From Rhizohabitans arisaemae (GTDB taxonomy: Bacteria > Actinomycetota > Actinomycetes > Streptosporangiales > Streptosporangiaceae): a DNA stretch of 64,000 nucleotides. The position numbers were made by a program, and so were the translations under genes. Below the pieces are notes generated by a model that saw nothing but the letters and a program-made list of their open reading frames with translations, was not told the origin of the DNA and made no database searches. The stretch's first letter is position 1. Every line of letters begins with the position of its first letter. Shown one piece after another: positions 24,916-33,128 of the stretch. Location of the stretch: assembly GCF_025996515.1 (NCBI RefSeq), contig NZ_BLRH01000060.1, positions 1,240,001-1,304,000 on the forward strand. Reading direction: 5' to 3'.

Positions 24916-26100
24916 ATGCAACTGCCGTTCAAACAGCCCCATCCGCTGCGACCGGCCCCGGACCTGCGCGTGCTTCAGCAGCAGCGTCCGATCCACGCCG
25001 TCCGTACGGCGCTCGGCCACCCCGCCTGGCTGGTGACCGGCTACGAGGAAGTACGCGCCCTGCTGGACGACGAGCGGCTCGGCCGCTCCCACCCTGAGCC
25101 TGAGAAGGCCAGCAGGATGGGCGAGTCGGCGATCTTCGGCGGGCCGAACGGCGAGTTCGCCACCGAGCACGAAGACCAGCGCCGGGTACGGTCGATGTTG
25201 CAGCCGCACTTCACCCCGCGCCGCATGCGGGCGTTGCGCAGCCGTGTCGAGGAGCTGACCGCCGCTCTGCTGGACGACATGGAGAAGGCGGGACCTCCGG
25301 CGGATCTGCACGACGCGCTGGCGCTGCCGCTGCCGATCGCGGTGATCTGCGAGCTGCTCGGCGTGCCGTTCGCCGACCGGGCCCGGTTCCGGGCATGGAC
25401 GCAGGCCGTCGGCGACGTGACCGACCGGGCACGTTCCGAGACCGCGCTGGGCGAGCTGTACGGCTACGGAAGGCAGCTCGTGGCACGCAAACGCGCCGAC
25501 GGCCACATCGAGGGCGACCGCGAAGAGATGGACGTGATCAGCCGCCTGGCCACCACCGACGGCGTCAGCGACGACGAGGCCGCCCAATTCGGCATGCTCA
25601 TGCTGTTCGCCGGGCATGAGACGACCGTCGTCGCCATCGGCCAGAGCGTGATGTGGCTGCTGGGCAACTTGGACCAATGGCAGGCCCTGGTGGACGACCC
25701 CGGCCTCGTCGGCAATGCGGTGGAGGAGGTCCTGCGTGCTCAGCAAGTGGGCGGCAGCGGCGGCAACATCCGCTACGCCCGAATGGACATCGAGGTCGCC
25801 GGTGTGCCGGTGCGGGCCGGAGATCTGCTGCTGCTGGACTCCGGCTCGGCCAACCACGACGCCACGGCCTTCACCGACCCCGACCGTCTCGACATCACCC
25901 GCAGCACGGCCGGGCACCTGGCTTTCGGGCACGGCCCCCGCTACTGCATCGGCGCCCCGCTGGCCCGCATCGAACTGCAGGTCGTCCTCACCCAGTTGAC
26001 CGCCCGTTTCCCCACGTTGCGACTGAACGTGGACGTGGAGGAGCTGACCTTCAACGACGCGCTCACCGGCGGACCGGCCGCCCTGCCCGTGACCTGGTGA
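24916..26100 (+). CDS. Cytochrome P450
   Basis: 394 residues, normal for a soluble bacterial class I P450. The I-helix oxygen-binding motif is A-G-H-E-T-T (from residue 232). The K-helix E-x-x-R is present as E-E-V-L-R, and the heme loop is F-G-H-G-P-R-Y-C-I-G with the axial Cys at about residue 344. The ATG is preceded by CAGGAGG. It would hydroxylate or oxidise the cluster product or a building block. Its ferredoxin is not in the window. It is convergent to the leftward halogenase operon. Confidence 0.93.
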   Translation: MQLPFKQPHPLRPAPDLRVLQQQRPIHAVRTALGHPAWLVTGYEEVRALLDDERLGRSHPEPEKASRMGESAIFGGPNGEFATEHEDQRRVRSMLQPHFTPRRMRALRSRVEELTAALLDDMEKAGPPADLHDALALPLPIAVICELLGVPFADRARFRAWTQAVGDVTDRARSETALGELYGYGRQLVARKRADGHIEGDREEMDVISRLATTDGVSDDEAAQFGMLMLFAGHETTVVAIGQSVMWLLGNLDQWQALVDDPGLVGNAVEEVLRAQQVGGSGGNIRYARMDIEVAGVPVRAGDLLLLDSGSANHDATAFTDPDRLDITRSTAGHLAFGHGPRYCIGAPLARIELQVVLTQLTARFPTLRLNVDVEELTFNDALTGGPAALPVTW

Positions 26101-26163
26101 CCATCACCCGGAGGCCGCTCTCGCCGAGCCGCCCCCAACGCAGTGGTCCCTTCACACAAGGGC

Positions 26164-26201
26164 CGAACCATGCTAGTTAGCATGCTAGTTGGCATGGTTC
26201 G
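26164..26201. promoter_or_regulatory. 38-bp near-perfect inverted repeat (orphan operator or terminator)
   Basis: Outer arms CGAACCATGC and GCATGGTTCG are perfectly complementary. The interior repeats ATGCTAGTT twice. This looks like a TetR-type operator, yet it lies between two convergent genes with no promoter nearby. It may serve as a hairpin terminator or mark a deleted regulator gene. Confidence 0.5.
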
Positions 26202-26307
26202 AGTGGCCTGCTGAAACCGGCACAGGGTGAACCGGGATGGTGCCATGACGCTCGCCGGACTCCACCGGGCAGAAACGGTGCACGGCACGGACCACCCCGG
26301 GACATGG

Positions 26308-26853
26308 TTACTCGGCGAACGCGCCGGTGAACAGCCTCCAGCCTTCGGGCCAGTCGTCGAGGTCTGATTCGGCGTTGATGTGGCCTTTGCGGCCGATGTT
26401 CACCAGGTCGGCGCCGATGATCCCGGCTACCTTGACGGCGTGTTCCAGCGAGCCGTAGGGGTCGTCCTCACTGGCGACCACGACCGTCTTGAACGGCAGT
26501 CGCTGATGTTTCGGGGCGTCGAAACCCTGTGCGCCCGCGGGGAAGTCGGGACCGTGCGCATCCGGCACGGCGACCAGGAAGGCGCCGACCACGTCCTCGT
26601 CGCCGCGCTCGGCGGCCCACTCCGACACCAGTGCGCAGCCGAGGCTGTGCGCGATAAGGATCTTGGGGCCTTGGATCGCCGACAAGGCTTCCTCGAACTC
26701 GCGTACCCACACGTCGCGAACCGGGTTGTCCCAGGAGCTGTGTTCCACCCAGACACTTCCCGGCAACCGTGCGTGCCACATGGCCTGCCAGTGGTCCGGA
26801 CCCGAGTTGTCGTATCCGGCGAGAAACACCAGGGAAGCGTTCGTGAATTCCAT
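26308..26853 (-). CDS. RBBP9/YdeN-family serine hydrolase
   Basis: 181 residues, the standard compact size. The start has the family pattern F-L-A-G-Y-D-N-S-G-P-D-H-W. The nucleophile elbow is I-A-H-S-L-G-C, with acid Asp in A-S-E-D-D-P-Y-G and His in G-H-I-N. It is a cytosolic alpha/beta hydrolase of uncertain substrate. It lies 2 bp downstream of the halogenase and ends the operon, so it could release or edit an acyl intermediate in place of a thioesterase, which the megasynthase lacks. That role is inference. Confidence 0.85.
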   Translation of the reverse strand: MEFTNASLVFLAGYDNSGPDHWQAMWHARLPGSVWVEHSSWDNPVRDVWVREFEEALSAIQGPKILIAHSLGCALVSEWAAERGDEDVVGAFLVAVPDAHGPDFPAGAQGFDAPKHQRLPFKTVVVASEDDPYGSLEHAVKVAGIIGADLVNIGRKGHINAESDLDDWPEGWRLFTGAFAE

Positions 26854-26855
26854 GC

Positions 26856-28559
26856 TTAGACCTCATACTCGACGCCGACGCCGTCAAAACGTAGACGATC
26901 CTGGATGATGACACGATTGTCGGCCTTGTCGTAGCCGGACAACAGCCCCGCCTCCATCAGCCGGATGACGATCTGTGAGCTCACCTCCTGCTTCCCTGAG
27001 TCGTTGAGCTGCTTGATCAGACTCTTGTAGCCCACCGTCTCCTTGGTGACAAGCTGAAAAATCTCGCGCTGCTCCTCCTCCACCGGGAACTTGATCATGT
27101 CGAGGCCGTCCTCGTTGGCCAGCACCTGCTTCCGCTCAAGGCGGAAACTCAGCGGCTCCACCTTGTAGTAGGGCTTGAGCAGAACTTCGTCACCGGTCCA
27201 CTTCAGCCGCGTGATCCGGTTCAGCTGCTTGGTGAGATCGCTGATCCAGCGCACCCGGGCGACGTTGAGCTCCTTCTCGGAGAACTCGTCGCTCAGCTCC
27301 TTCCGCTGATGCCGGCCGATGGCGATCATCGTCGAGGCCCGGTCCCGGAAGTCGGCCACCGACGCCGTCGGGTTCTCGGGGTCGTCCTGGATCAGCCGGT
27401 CGAACCACTTGAGACGGTTCAGCCGAGCGTCGTCGGACTCGCTGATCCGGCGCTTGAGCCAGAACTCCGACTCCGGCTCGGTGAAGGAGGCGAAGGTGTA
27501 GAACGAGGCGAGGAACTCGTGGTACTGCTCGTAGGTCTCCCGGTAGCTGCGGTTGTACCAGGCGTGGACCTCGTCGCGCTCGTCCTCGTGCCGGGTGATC
27601 CGGTCGATCGCGGACGCCGCGGAGACCGCGGACTGAGTGGCCAGGTGCACGCCCTGGGAGAACAGCGGGTCGGTGAAGCAGGCGGCGTCACCGCACAGGA
27701 AGTAGCGGTCGCCGGAGAACCGCTCGGAGTCGTAGGACCAGTCGTGGACGATGCGCACCTCGTCGATCATCTCCGCGTCCCCGAGGATGGCGGTCGCCCG
27801 TACGGCCTTGGCCAGGGTCTCGCGGTAGAAGCGTTCCGGGCCCAGCTTCTTGACCTCGGCCGCCGCTGAGCGGTCCACCACCAGGCCGACGCTGTAGACG
27901 TCGCCCTTGAGCGGGATCATCCAGACCCAGCCGTGCTCGAAGGTGATCGAGAAGGTGGTGCCCTTGAGGTCGCCCTCGAACGGCTGCTTGCACCGGAAGT
28001 AGGACCACACCGCGAAGTTCTTGTAGAACTCGTCGTAGCGGCGGACCTTGAGCCGGCGCGCCAGCGGGCTGCCCGAGCCGCCCGCGTCGATGACGTAATC
28101 GCTCTCCACCACGCCGGACAGCACCTTCAGCGTGACGCGGTCCGGGTCGGACAGGTCCACATCGGTCACGGCGGCGTCTTCGAAGACGGGGATCCCGCGC
28201 TCGCGCACCTCGCCCAGCAGGAGCGCGTCGAACTCTTCACGCTTGACCTGGATGGCGTGGCCGAAGACCCACGGGGCCGTTTTGGGGGTGGCGAAGGAGA
28301 AGGTCCAGGGAGCCTGGTCCTGGCCCCACAGGAAGGTCGCCGAGGGCTTCTCCACGAAGCCCGCCGCGTCGATCTTCTCCTGGAGGCCGAGCCGGTTGAG
28401 AATGGACAGCGTTCCGGGCAGGAACGACTCGCCGACCCGGTACCGGGGGAAACGGCCCTTCTCGTAGACCACGACCTCGTGGCCGAGCTTGTGCAGGGTG
28501 AGGGCGGCCACACAGCCGGCCGGGCCGGCCCCGATCACGGTGACTTTCGCTCGCTTCAT
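26856..28559 (-). CDS. FADH2-dependent halogenase (non-tryptophan, CmlS/CndH-like type)
   Basis: 567 residues. The N-terminal dinucleotide fold has G-A-G-P-A-G. The halogenase signature W-V-W-M-I-P (residues 211-216) fits W-x-W-x-I-P. The second marker D-P-L-F-S-Q-G is also present. Length and the long C-terminal region resemble halogenases that act on aliphatic or phenolic groups bound to carrier proteins. An Asp at residue 277 (Y-D-S-E-R-F) lies where CmlS is reported to attach FAD covalently, but alignment is needed. It follows NeuD by 11 bp and is in a biosynthetic operon, so it likely chlorinates an ACP-bound or late intermediate. Confidence 0.88.
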   Translation of the reverse strand: MKRAKVTVIGAGPAGCVAALTLHKLGHEVVVYEKGRFPRYRVGESFLPGTLSILNRLGLQEKIDAAGFVEKPSATFLWGQDQAPWTFSFATPKTAPWVFGHAIQVKREEFDALLLGEVRERGIPVFEDAAVTDVDLSDPDRVTLKVLSGVVESDYVIDAGGSGSPLARRLKVRRYDEFYKNFAVWSYFRCKQPFEGDLKGTTFSITFEHGWVWMIPLKGDVYSVGLVVDRSAAAEVKKLGPERFYRETLAKAVRATAILGDAEMIDEVRIVHDWSYDSERFSGDRYFLCGDAACFTDPLFSQGVHLATQSAVSAASAIDRITRHEDERDEVHAWYNRSYRETYEQYHEFLASFYTFASFTEPESEFWLKRRISESDDARLNRLKWFDRLIQDDPENPTASVADFRDRASTMIAIGRHQRKELSDEFSEKELNVARVRWISDLTKQLNRITRLKWTGDEVLLKPYYKVEPLSFRLERKQVLANEDGLDMIKFPVEEEQREIFQLVTKETVGYKSLIKQLNDSGKQEVSSQIVIRLMEAGLLSGYDKADNRVIIQDRLRFDGVGVEYEV

Positions 28560-28570
28560 TGTCGCCTTCC

Positions 28571-29206
28571 TCAGGACGTCTTGATCGATTTGATCCGGCT
28601 GGGGGCCAGGTGGGTGTGGCCGCTCGGTACGTTCTCGAACAGGGTGAGGCCGGCCTGGAACCTGCCGCCGCCGCCCGTGTCCACTCCGGGGGCGACGGTG
28701 CAGCTCAGGCCGAAGAAGTTGTCGTCGCCGATCCGGACGTCGCTCCCGCAGTGGAAGTTCGGCGCGAAGAAGTTGTTCGAGCCGACGCGCGAGTGGTGCC
28801 CGACGGAGCAGTGGTAGTGGATGACGTTGAATCCGCCCAGGACGGCGTCCGTACCGATGTAGCAGTCCGGCCCGATGATGTTGCCGACGCCGAGGAGCTG
28901 CGCGGGGTCGACCCGGGCGGCCGGGTGCACGACGTTGATCGCGTCCAGCCCGTACTCGGCGAGGAGACCGTCGATGAGACGGCGCCGCTCGACCGGGTCG
29001 GTGAGGGCGAGCACGACGCGGGTGCCGGGCTCGGGCGGGGACTTCTCCAGCGCCTCGGCGGGCAGGTGCACCGCTTCCCCGGCCACGGCCAGGTGGCGTG
29101 CCACGCGGTGGTCGTCGTGTCCGGCCGCCACGAGGTCGTCGAGGTACCGGGTGACCTCGACCGCGAACGTCCCCGCTCCGATCACGACGAGACCGCCGTC
29201 CGTCAT
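28571..29206 (-). CDS. NeuD-type left-handed beta-helix acyltransferase
   Basis: 211 residues. An N-terminal Rossmann-like part (L-V-V-I-G-A-G-T-F-A-V-E-V) is followed by hexapeptide repeats from about residue 95 (V-G-N-I-I-G-P-D-C-Y-I-G-T-D-A). The catalytic His is probably within H-Y-H-C-S-V-G-H-H. NeuD/PglD family enzymes transfer acyl groups from CoA or ACP to a hydroxyl or amine. It overlaps the AMP ligase by ATGA and sits beside an ACP and an SDR, so the donor may be an acyl-ACP formed by those genes. Confidence 0.85.
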   Translation of the reverse strand: MTDGGLVVIGAGTFAVEVTRYLDDLVAAGHDDHRVARHLAVAGEAVHLPAEALEKSPPEPGTRVVLALTDPVERRRLIDGLLAEYGLDAINVVHPAARVDPAQLLGVGNIIGPDCYIGTDAVLGGFNVIHYHCSVGHHSRVGSNNFFAPNFHCGSDVRIGDDNFFGLSCTVAPGVDTGGGGRFQAGLTLFENVPSGHTHLAPSRIKSIKTS

Positions 29207-30564
29207 GGCAGCACCCGCTTCTTCTTGAACCGATCGGAGACGGTGACCGAGTCGATCAGGTTGACCTTGGTGGGGATCTTGAACGCGTCGACCTTGCCGG
29301 TCAGGTAGTCGACCACGTGCCTGCGCAGTTCCGCCCGGGTCATCTCGCCGTGCGGCCTGATGTCCGCGCACACCGTCTGGCCGGTGATGGCGTTGGGCTT
29401 GCCGTAGACCACGCAGTCGTCGACGAGGGGGCTGCCGAGCAGGATCGACTCCAGCTCCAGCGGCAGCACCTTCTCACCGCCGACGTTGATGACCTCCTTG
29501 GCGCGGCCTTTGACGGTGATGTAGCCGTCCGCGTTCTGTTCGACGAGGTCGCCGGTACGGAACCAGTCGTCCTCGGTGACCACGTCGTTCGGGTGGTTGA
29601 GGTAGCCGAGGAACTGGGTTCGGCTCTTGAGCTGGAGCTCGCCGTCGACGATGCGGTATCGCACGTTCGCGTCGTCGATCCGGAAGTACGTGCTGCGCGA
29701 CGACTCGCTGACGGTCGTCGAGATCCCGGTCTCGCTGGTACCGAACGTCTGGAGCAGCCTGATCTTGGGGAAGGCTGCGTTGACCCGCGCCAGCAGTTCC
29801 TGGGGCATCGGCTCGGTGCCGTAGGTGATCAGGCGCAGGCTGCTCAGGTCGTACTCGCGGTGGTAGCCGCCGATGAGGATCAGGTTCAGGAACGTCGGGC
29901 TGGTGGGCAGCAGCCTGATCCCGTGCCGCTCGATGAGCGCGCAGATCTCCTCCGGGGTACGGCTCTGCGGCACGATCGCGGTCCCGCCCAACCGCAGGGC
30001 GCCGAGCAGCGAGTTGAGCCCGCCGATGTGGTCGAAGAGCAGGAACATCAGAATGTTGGCGGGCCGACCCGCCGCCCGCACCCGGGTGCCGAGTTTCTCC
30101 GCCACGATCGCGTCGAGGTTGTGCAGGATCGCCTTGGGTTCACCGGTGCTGCCGCTGCTGAGAAGGATCAGGCCGGACGCCCCGGCGGCGACGAGGCGGT
30201 CGTAGGTGCCGGCGGCGGGCGACGCCCCGGGGATCGCCTCGATCTCCACGCCCGCGCCCACCCGCATCAGGTGCTGCGGCGCGCAGGACCGGGTGACGGT
30301 GGCGAGCGACGCCTCGGTGAGGCTCACCACGGGCACCAGGACGTTCCGGTTGAGGTAGAGCGCGAGCAGAGCGGCTATCGAGGGGAAGGAGAAGTCGCCG
30401 TTGAGGATCACCACGTCGTGGGGGAGCACCCAGTGCTCCGCCATGGTCGTCCCCAGCCTGCGGATCTCGTCCGCCAGGTCCCGGTAGCTGTACGCCGCGA
30501 CCGGGTCGACGACCGCGGTGCGGTCGCCGAGTTCGTCGAATCTCCCGAGAATCATGTCCCGCAT
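29203..30564 (-). CDS. Stand-alone AMP-forming acyl/aryl ligase
   Basis: 453 residues, shorter than usual acyl-CoA synthetases (about 500-550). The phosphate loop is L-L-S-S-G-S-T-G-E-P-K-A (around residue 136). It also has Q-T-F-G-T-S-E-T-G, W-F-R-T-G-D-L and G-R-A-K-E-V-I-N-V-G-G-E-K. The C-terminus is lysine-rich (R-F-K-K-K), near the place of the catalytic Lys. It would adenylate a carboxylic acid and load it on the ACP at 31291 or on CoA. The substrate cannot be read. It begins next to the SDR stop with no gap. Confidence 0.88.
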   Translation of the reverse strand: MRDMILGRFDELGDRTAVVDPVAAYSYRDLADEIRRLGTTMAEHWVLPHDVVILNGDFSFPSIAALLALYLNRNVLVPVVSLTEASLATVTRSCAPQHLMRVGAGVEIEAIPGASPAAGTYDRLVAAGASGLILLSSGSTGEPKAILHNLDAIVAEKLGTRVRAAGRPANILMFLLFDHIGGLNSLLGALRLGGTAIVPQSRTPEEICALIERHGIRLLPTSPTFLNLILIGGYHREYDLSSLRLITYGTEPMPQELLARVNAAFPKIRLLQTFGTSETGISTTVSESSRSTYFRIDDANVRYRIVDGELQLKSRTQFLGYLNHPNDVVTEDDWFRTGDLVEQNADGYITVKGRAKEVINVGGEKVLPLELESILLGSPLVDDCVVYGKPNAITGQTVCADIRPHGEMTRAELRRHVVDYLTGKVDAFKIPTKVNLIDSVTVSDRFKKKRVLP

Positions 30565-31260
30565 TCAGTGAACACCCCCAAGAAAGAGCGTCTCCCCGGT
30601 GACGAACGAGGACTCCGGAGAGATCAGGAACTCGACCGGCCCGGTGATGTCGGCCATCGTGCACATGCGTTTCAGGGTCTGCCGCCCGATCAGGCCGTCG
30701 ATCTTCTCCTTGGGCACGGTCCGGGTGAGGACGGTGTGCACCGGCGGGAGACCGATGCCGTTCACCCGGATGCCGAGGTCGGCGACCTCCTTGCTCATCA
30801 CCCGGGTGAGCTGCTCGACTGCGCTCTTGCTGGCCGAGTAGACCAGGTGCCCTTCCAGCGCCCAGGGCACGGCGACCGTGGAGACGTTGAGGACGGCCGG
30901 GGAGCCGCCGCTCTTCTGGAGCAGTTTGACGCTCTCGCGGCAGCAGTTCAGCACGGCGAAGAAGTTGACGTCGAAGATCCTCCGGGCGACGTCTTCGGGC
31001 GTCATCATGAAATGGTTCATGTTCGCGACCCCGGCGTTGTTGACCACCGCGTCGAGGTACCCGTACTCGGCCCGGACGGCCCGGCACATCGCCTTGATCG
31101 CCTTGCTGTCGGTGAGGTCCGCCTCGTGGTGGCGGTAGCCGGGATGTTCGATGGTGGACGGCCTGCGGCTGCATCCCACCACCTGGTGGCCGCGGCCGAG
31201 AAAGTGCTCGGCCAGGGCCTTGCCGATGCCGGTCCGGGTGCCGGTGATCATGATGATCAT
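30565..31260 (-). CDS. Short-chain dehydrogenase/reductase of the biosynthetic operon
   Basis: 231 residues starting MIIMITGTRTGIG, so the cofactor motif T-G-T-R-T-G-I-G is at the very N-terminus. N-N-A-G, N-V-S-T with the catalytic Ser and Y-S-A-S-K are all present. A 3-oxoacyl-ACP-reductase-like role acting on the neighbouring ACP or in trans on the megasynthase (which has no ketoreductase) is likely. The gene lies between the ACP and the ligase. Confidence 0.88.
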   Translation of the reverse strand: MIIMITGTRTGIGKALAEHFLGRGHQVVGCSRRPSTIEHPGYRHHEADLTDSKAIKAMCRAVRAEYGYLDAVVNNAGVANMNHFMMTPEDVARRIFDVNFFAVLNCCRESVKLLQKSGGSPAVLNVSTVAVPWALEGHLVYSASKSAVEQLTRVMSKEVADLGIRVNGIGLPPVHTVLTRTVPKEKIDGLIGRQTLKRMCTMADITGPVEFLISPESSFVTGETLFLGGVH

Positions 31261-31290
31261 GGTGCGGTGCGACCCACCCTGTGCATCGGC

Positions 31291-31641
31291 TCAGCCGCCC
31301 AGCAGCGCCGGTACGGCGTCCGCGCCCGGCACGTCGTCGACGTCGCCCTCGGCGAGCCGTACCTCCTCCTCGATGAAGCCGATCAGCCGCTTGACGCTGC
31401 TGAACGGGCTCACCCGGCGGGAGACGGCCTTCTCCGAGGTCAGCGAGATCTCCACGTCGAACTCGTCCTCCAGCACCTCCTCCACCCGCACCAGGAAGTT
31501 GACGAGGTGCATGGAGGTGAACACGCCCTCATCGCCGTAGAGCACCACGCCGGGCAGGTCGTCGGTCGGTATCTTCTCGGTCCTGCGCTCGTTGAGCTCC
31601 TCGACGACGCCTGTGATCAACGCGAGTAGTCGGTCCTGCAT
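31291..31641 (-). CDS. Discrete acyl carrier protein-like protein
   Basis: 116 residues from an ATG preceded by GGAAAGG. The segment G-V-F-T-S-M-H-L-V-N-F-L-V-R-V-E fits helix II of an ACP, with the Ser as phosphopantetheine site; the usual Asp before it is Thr. It is longer than a minimal ACP, with an acidic C-terminal tail ending in L-L-G-G. A 206-bp gap separates it from the MFS gene, so a promoter may lie there. It probably carries the acyl unit made by the ligase, SDR and acyltransferase. Confidence 0.7.
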   Translation of the reverse strand: MQDRLLALITGVVEELNERRTEKIPTDDLPGVVLYGDEGVFTSMHLVNFLVRVEEVLEDEFDVEISLTSEKAVSRRVSPFSSVKRLIGFIEEEVRLAEGDVDDVPGADAVPALLGG

Positions 31642-31847
31642 GGCAGCGGCCTTTCCTTGTGACGGTCGGACTTCCTGCGGCCGCAGGCGGCGCGCGATGC
31701 CGTGGCACGGCACCGCGGCACCGGGCACGGGACGTCCTGCCCGCACCCGGCGCGTCCCCGTCACGTCCTTGTGGAGGGTCCTGCCCGAGGCTGTTTGGGA
31801 AAGCGGTCGGCTCCGGCGCCGCCCGTGGCGGGGCGGCGAGGCCGCGG

Positions 31848-33128
31848 CTACACGGCGGCCGCCTCATCGGGCTCCGGCTCCGGCGCGTCGTGTCGCTCCG
31901 CACGGGCGAGCCGCGCCCCGACCAGCGTGGCGGCGGCCGAGGTGAGCAGGAACAGGGCGGCCAGGCCGATCATCCCCAGGGTGTTCCAGCTCAGGACCAC
32001 GGCCAGGAGCGCCGGGCCGACGATGCCCACGGCCGCCCCGCCGAGACTGAACACCGAGAGGTACTCCGTGCGCAGGTCCGCGGGTGCGTGCCGGTAGGAC
32101 AGCTCCCAGCCGCCGACCGCCTGGAGCAGCTCACCGCAGGTCAGCAGGACGACGGCGACGACCAGCACCCCGATCGTCAGCCAGGTCGAGGCGTACGACG
32201 AGGCGACCAGGGCCAGGCTGAACCCGGCCAGCGTGAATCCGGCGACGCGCAGCGCCCGGGTTCCGCTGCGGGAGTCGCCGACGCGCTTGGCGACGTGCAC
32301 CTGAAGGACGATCGCCAGCACCGTGTTCACCGTGATCAGGACGCTGAGCAGGCCGGGCGGGGCGTCGGTCGACTCCACCAGCCAGAACGGCAGGCCGATG
32401 GCGAGCAGCACGGTGTGCAGGAACAGCACGCCGTTCACCGTGGTCAGCGCGAGGTAGCGGCGGTCGCGCAGGACCGGCAGCAGCCCCTTGTGCCAGCGGG
32501 CGGGCCGGTCCGCGGGGGCGGCCACCTCGACGCGGAGCAGGCCGAGGATCCCGGCGGACACGACGCAGCACAGGGCGCCGAGCAGCAGGATCGACCGGGA
32601 CATCCCGATGCTGCCGAAGCTCAGGAGCGGTGCCGCGGCCAAGGCGCCCAGGCACATGCCGACGTTCGAGACGGAGCCGATGACCCCGAGCGACCGGGTC
32701 TGGTTGCGCTCCCCGACAACGGCGCTCACCACCAGCTGGACCATGGGCAGCACCGGTCCCTGCGAGATCATGAACAGGGAGGCGAAGAGGGTGAACGTCC
32801 AGACGTTGTCCGCGAAGGCCAGGGCGGCGAGCCAGGCCGCCCGCCAGACCTGCACCATGCGCAGCAGTTGCAGCGGCCCGAAGCGCCTGGCCAGCATGCT
32901 CACCGGCACCGTGGTGAGGAACCCGGCCAGCCCTGCGACGGTGAGACCGGTCCCGACCTGTGCGGCGTTGAGCCCGATGCCCTTGACGAAGAAGACGGTG
33001 CCGCCGGCCAGGAAGAGGCCACTGCCGGTGGCGTAGACCACGACGGCGGCCACGATGATCCGCCCGCTCCGGTTCGGCAGGGTGTAGCTGCTGAGCAGGC
33101 GCCGCAGCGCATCCCACTTGCCGGTCAT
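31848..33128 (-). CDS. Major facilitator superfamily exporter
   Basis: 426 residues with about 12 hydrophobic helices. The first starts near residue 22 and the inter-helix motif L-A-R-R-F-G-P lies between helices 2 and 3. A charged central loop (A-P-A-D-R-P-A-R-W-H-K) separates the two bundles. The ATG overlaps the ATP-grasp stop by ATGA. Placement in the operon argues for export of the cluster product or for self-resistance. Confidence 0.88.
   Translation of the reverse strand: MTGKWDALRRLLSSYTLPNRSGRIIVAAVVVYATGSGLFLAGGTVFFVKGIGLNAAQVGTGLTVAGLAGFLTTVPVSMLARRFGPLQLLRMVQVWRAAWLAALAFADNVWTFTLFASLFMISQGPVLPMVQLVVSAVVGERNQTRSLGVIGSVSNVGMCLGALAAAPLLSFGSIGMSRSILLLGALCCVVSAGILGLLRVEVAAPADRPARWHKGLLPVLRDRRYLALTTVNGVLFLHTVLLAIGLPFWLVESTDAPPGLLSVLITVNTVLAIVLQVHVAKRVGDSRSGTRALRVAGFTLAGFSLALVASSYASTWLTIGVLVVAVVLLTCGELLQAVGGWELSYRHAPADLRTEYLSVFSLGGAAVGIVGPALLAVVLSWNTLGMIGLAALFLLTSAAATLVGARLARAERHDAPEPEPDEAAAV

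Noticed and set aside
29317-31629. 770-residue rightward open frame
   Set aside because: It is antisense to the ligase, SDR and ACP genes; its composition is low-complexity Arg/Val/Gly/Asp, typical of a GC-rich shadow frame, and no domain is seen.
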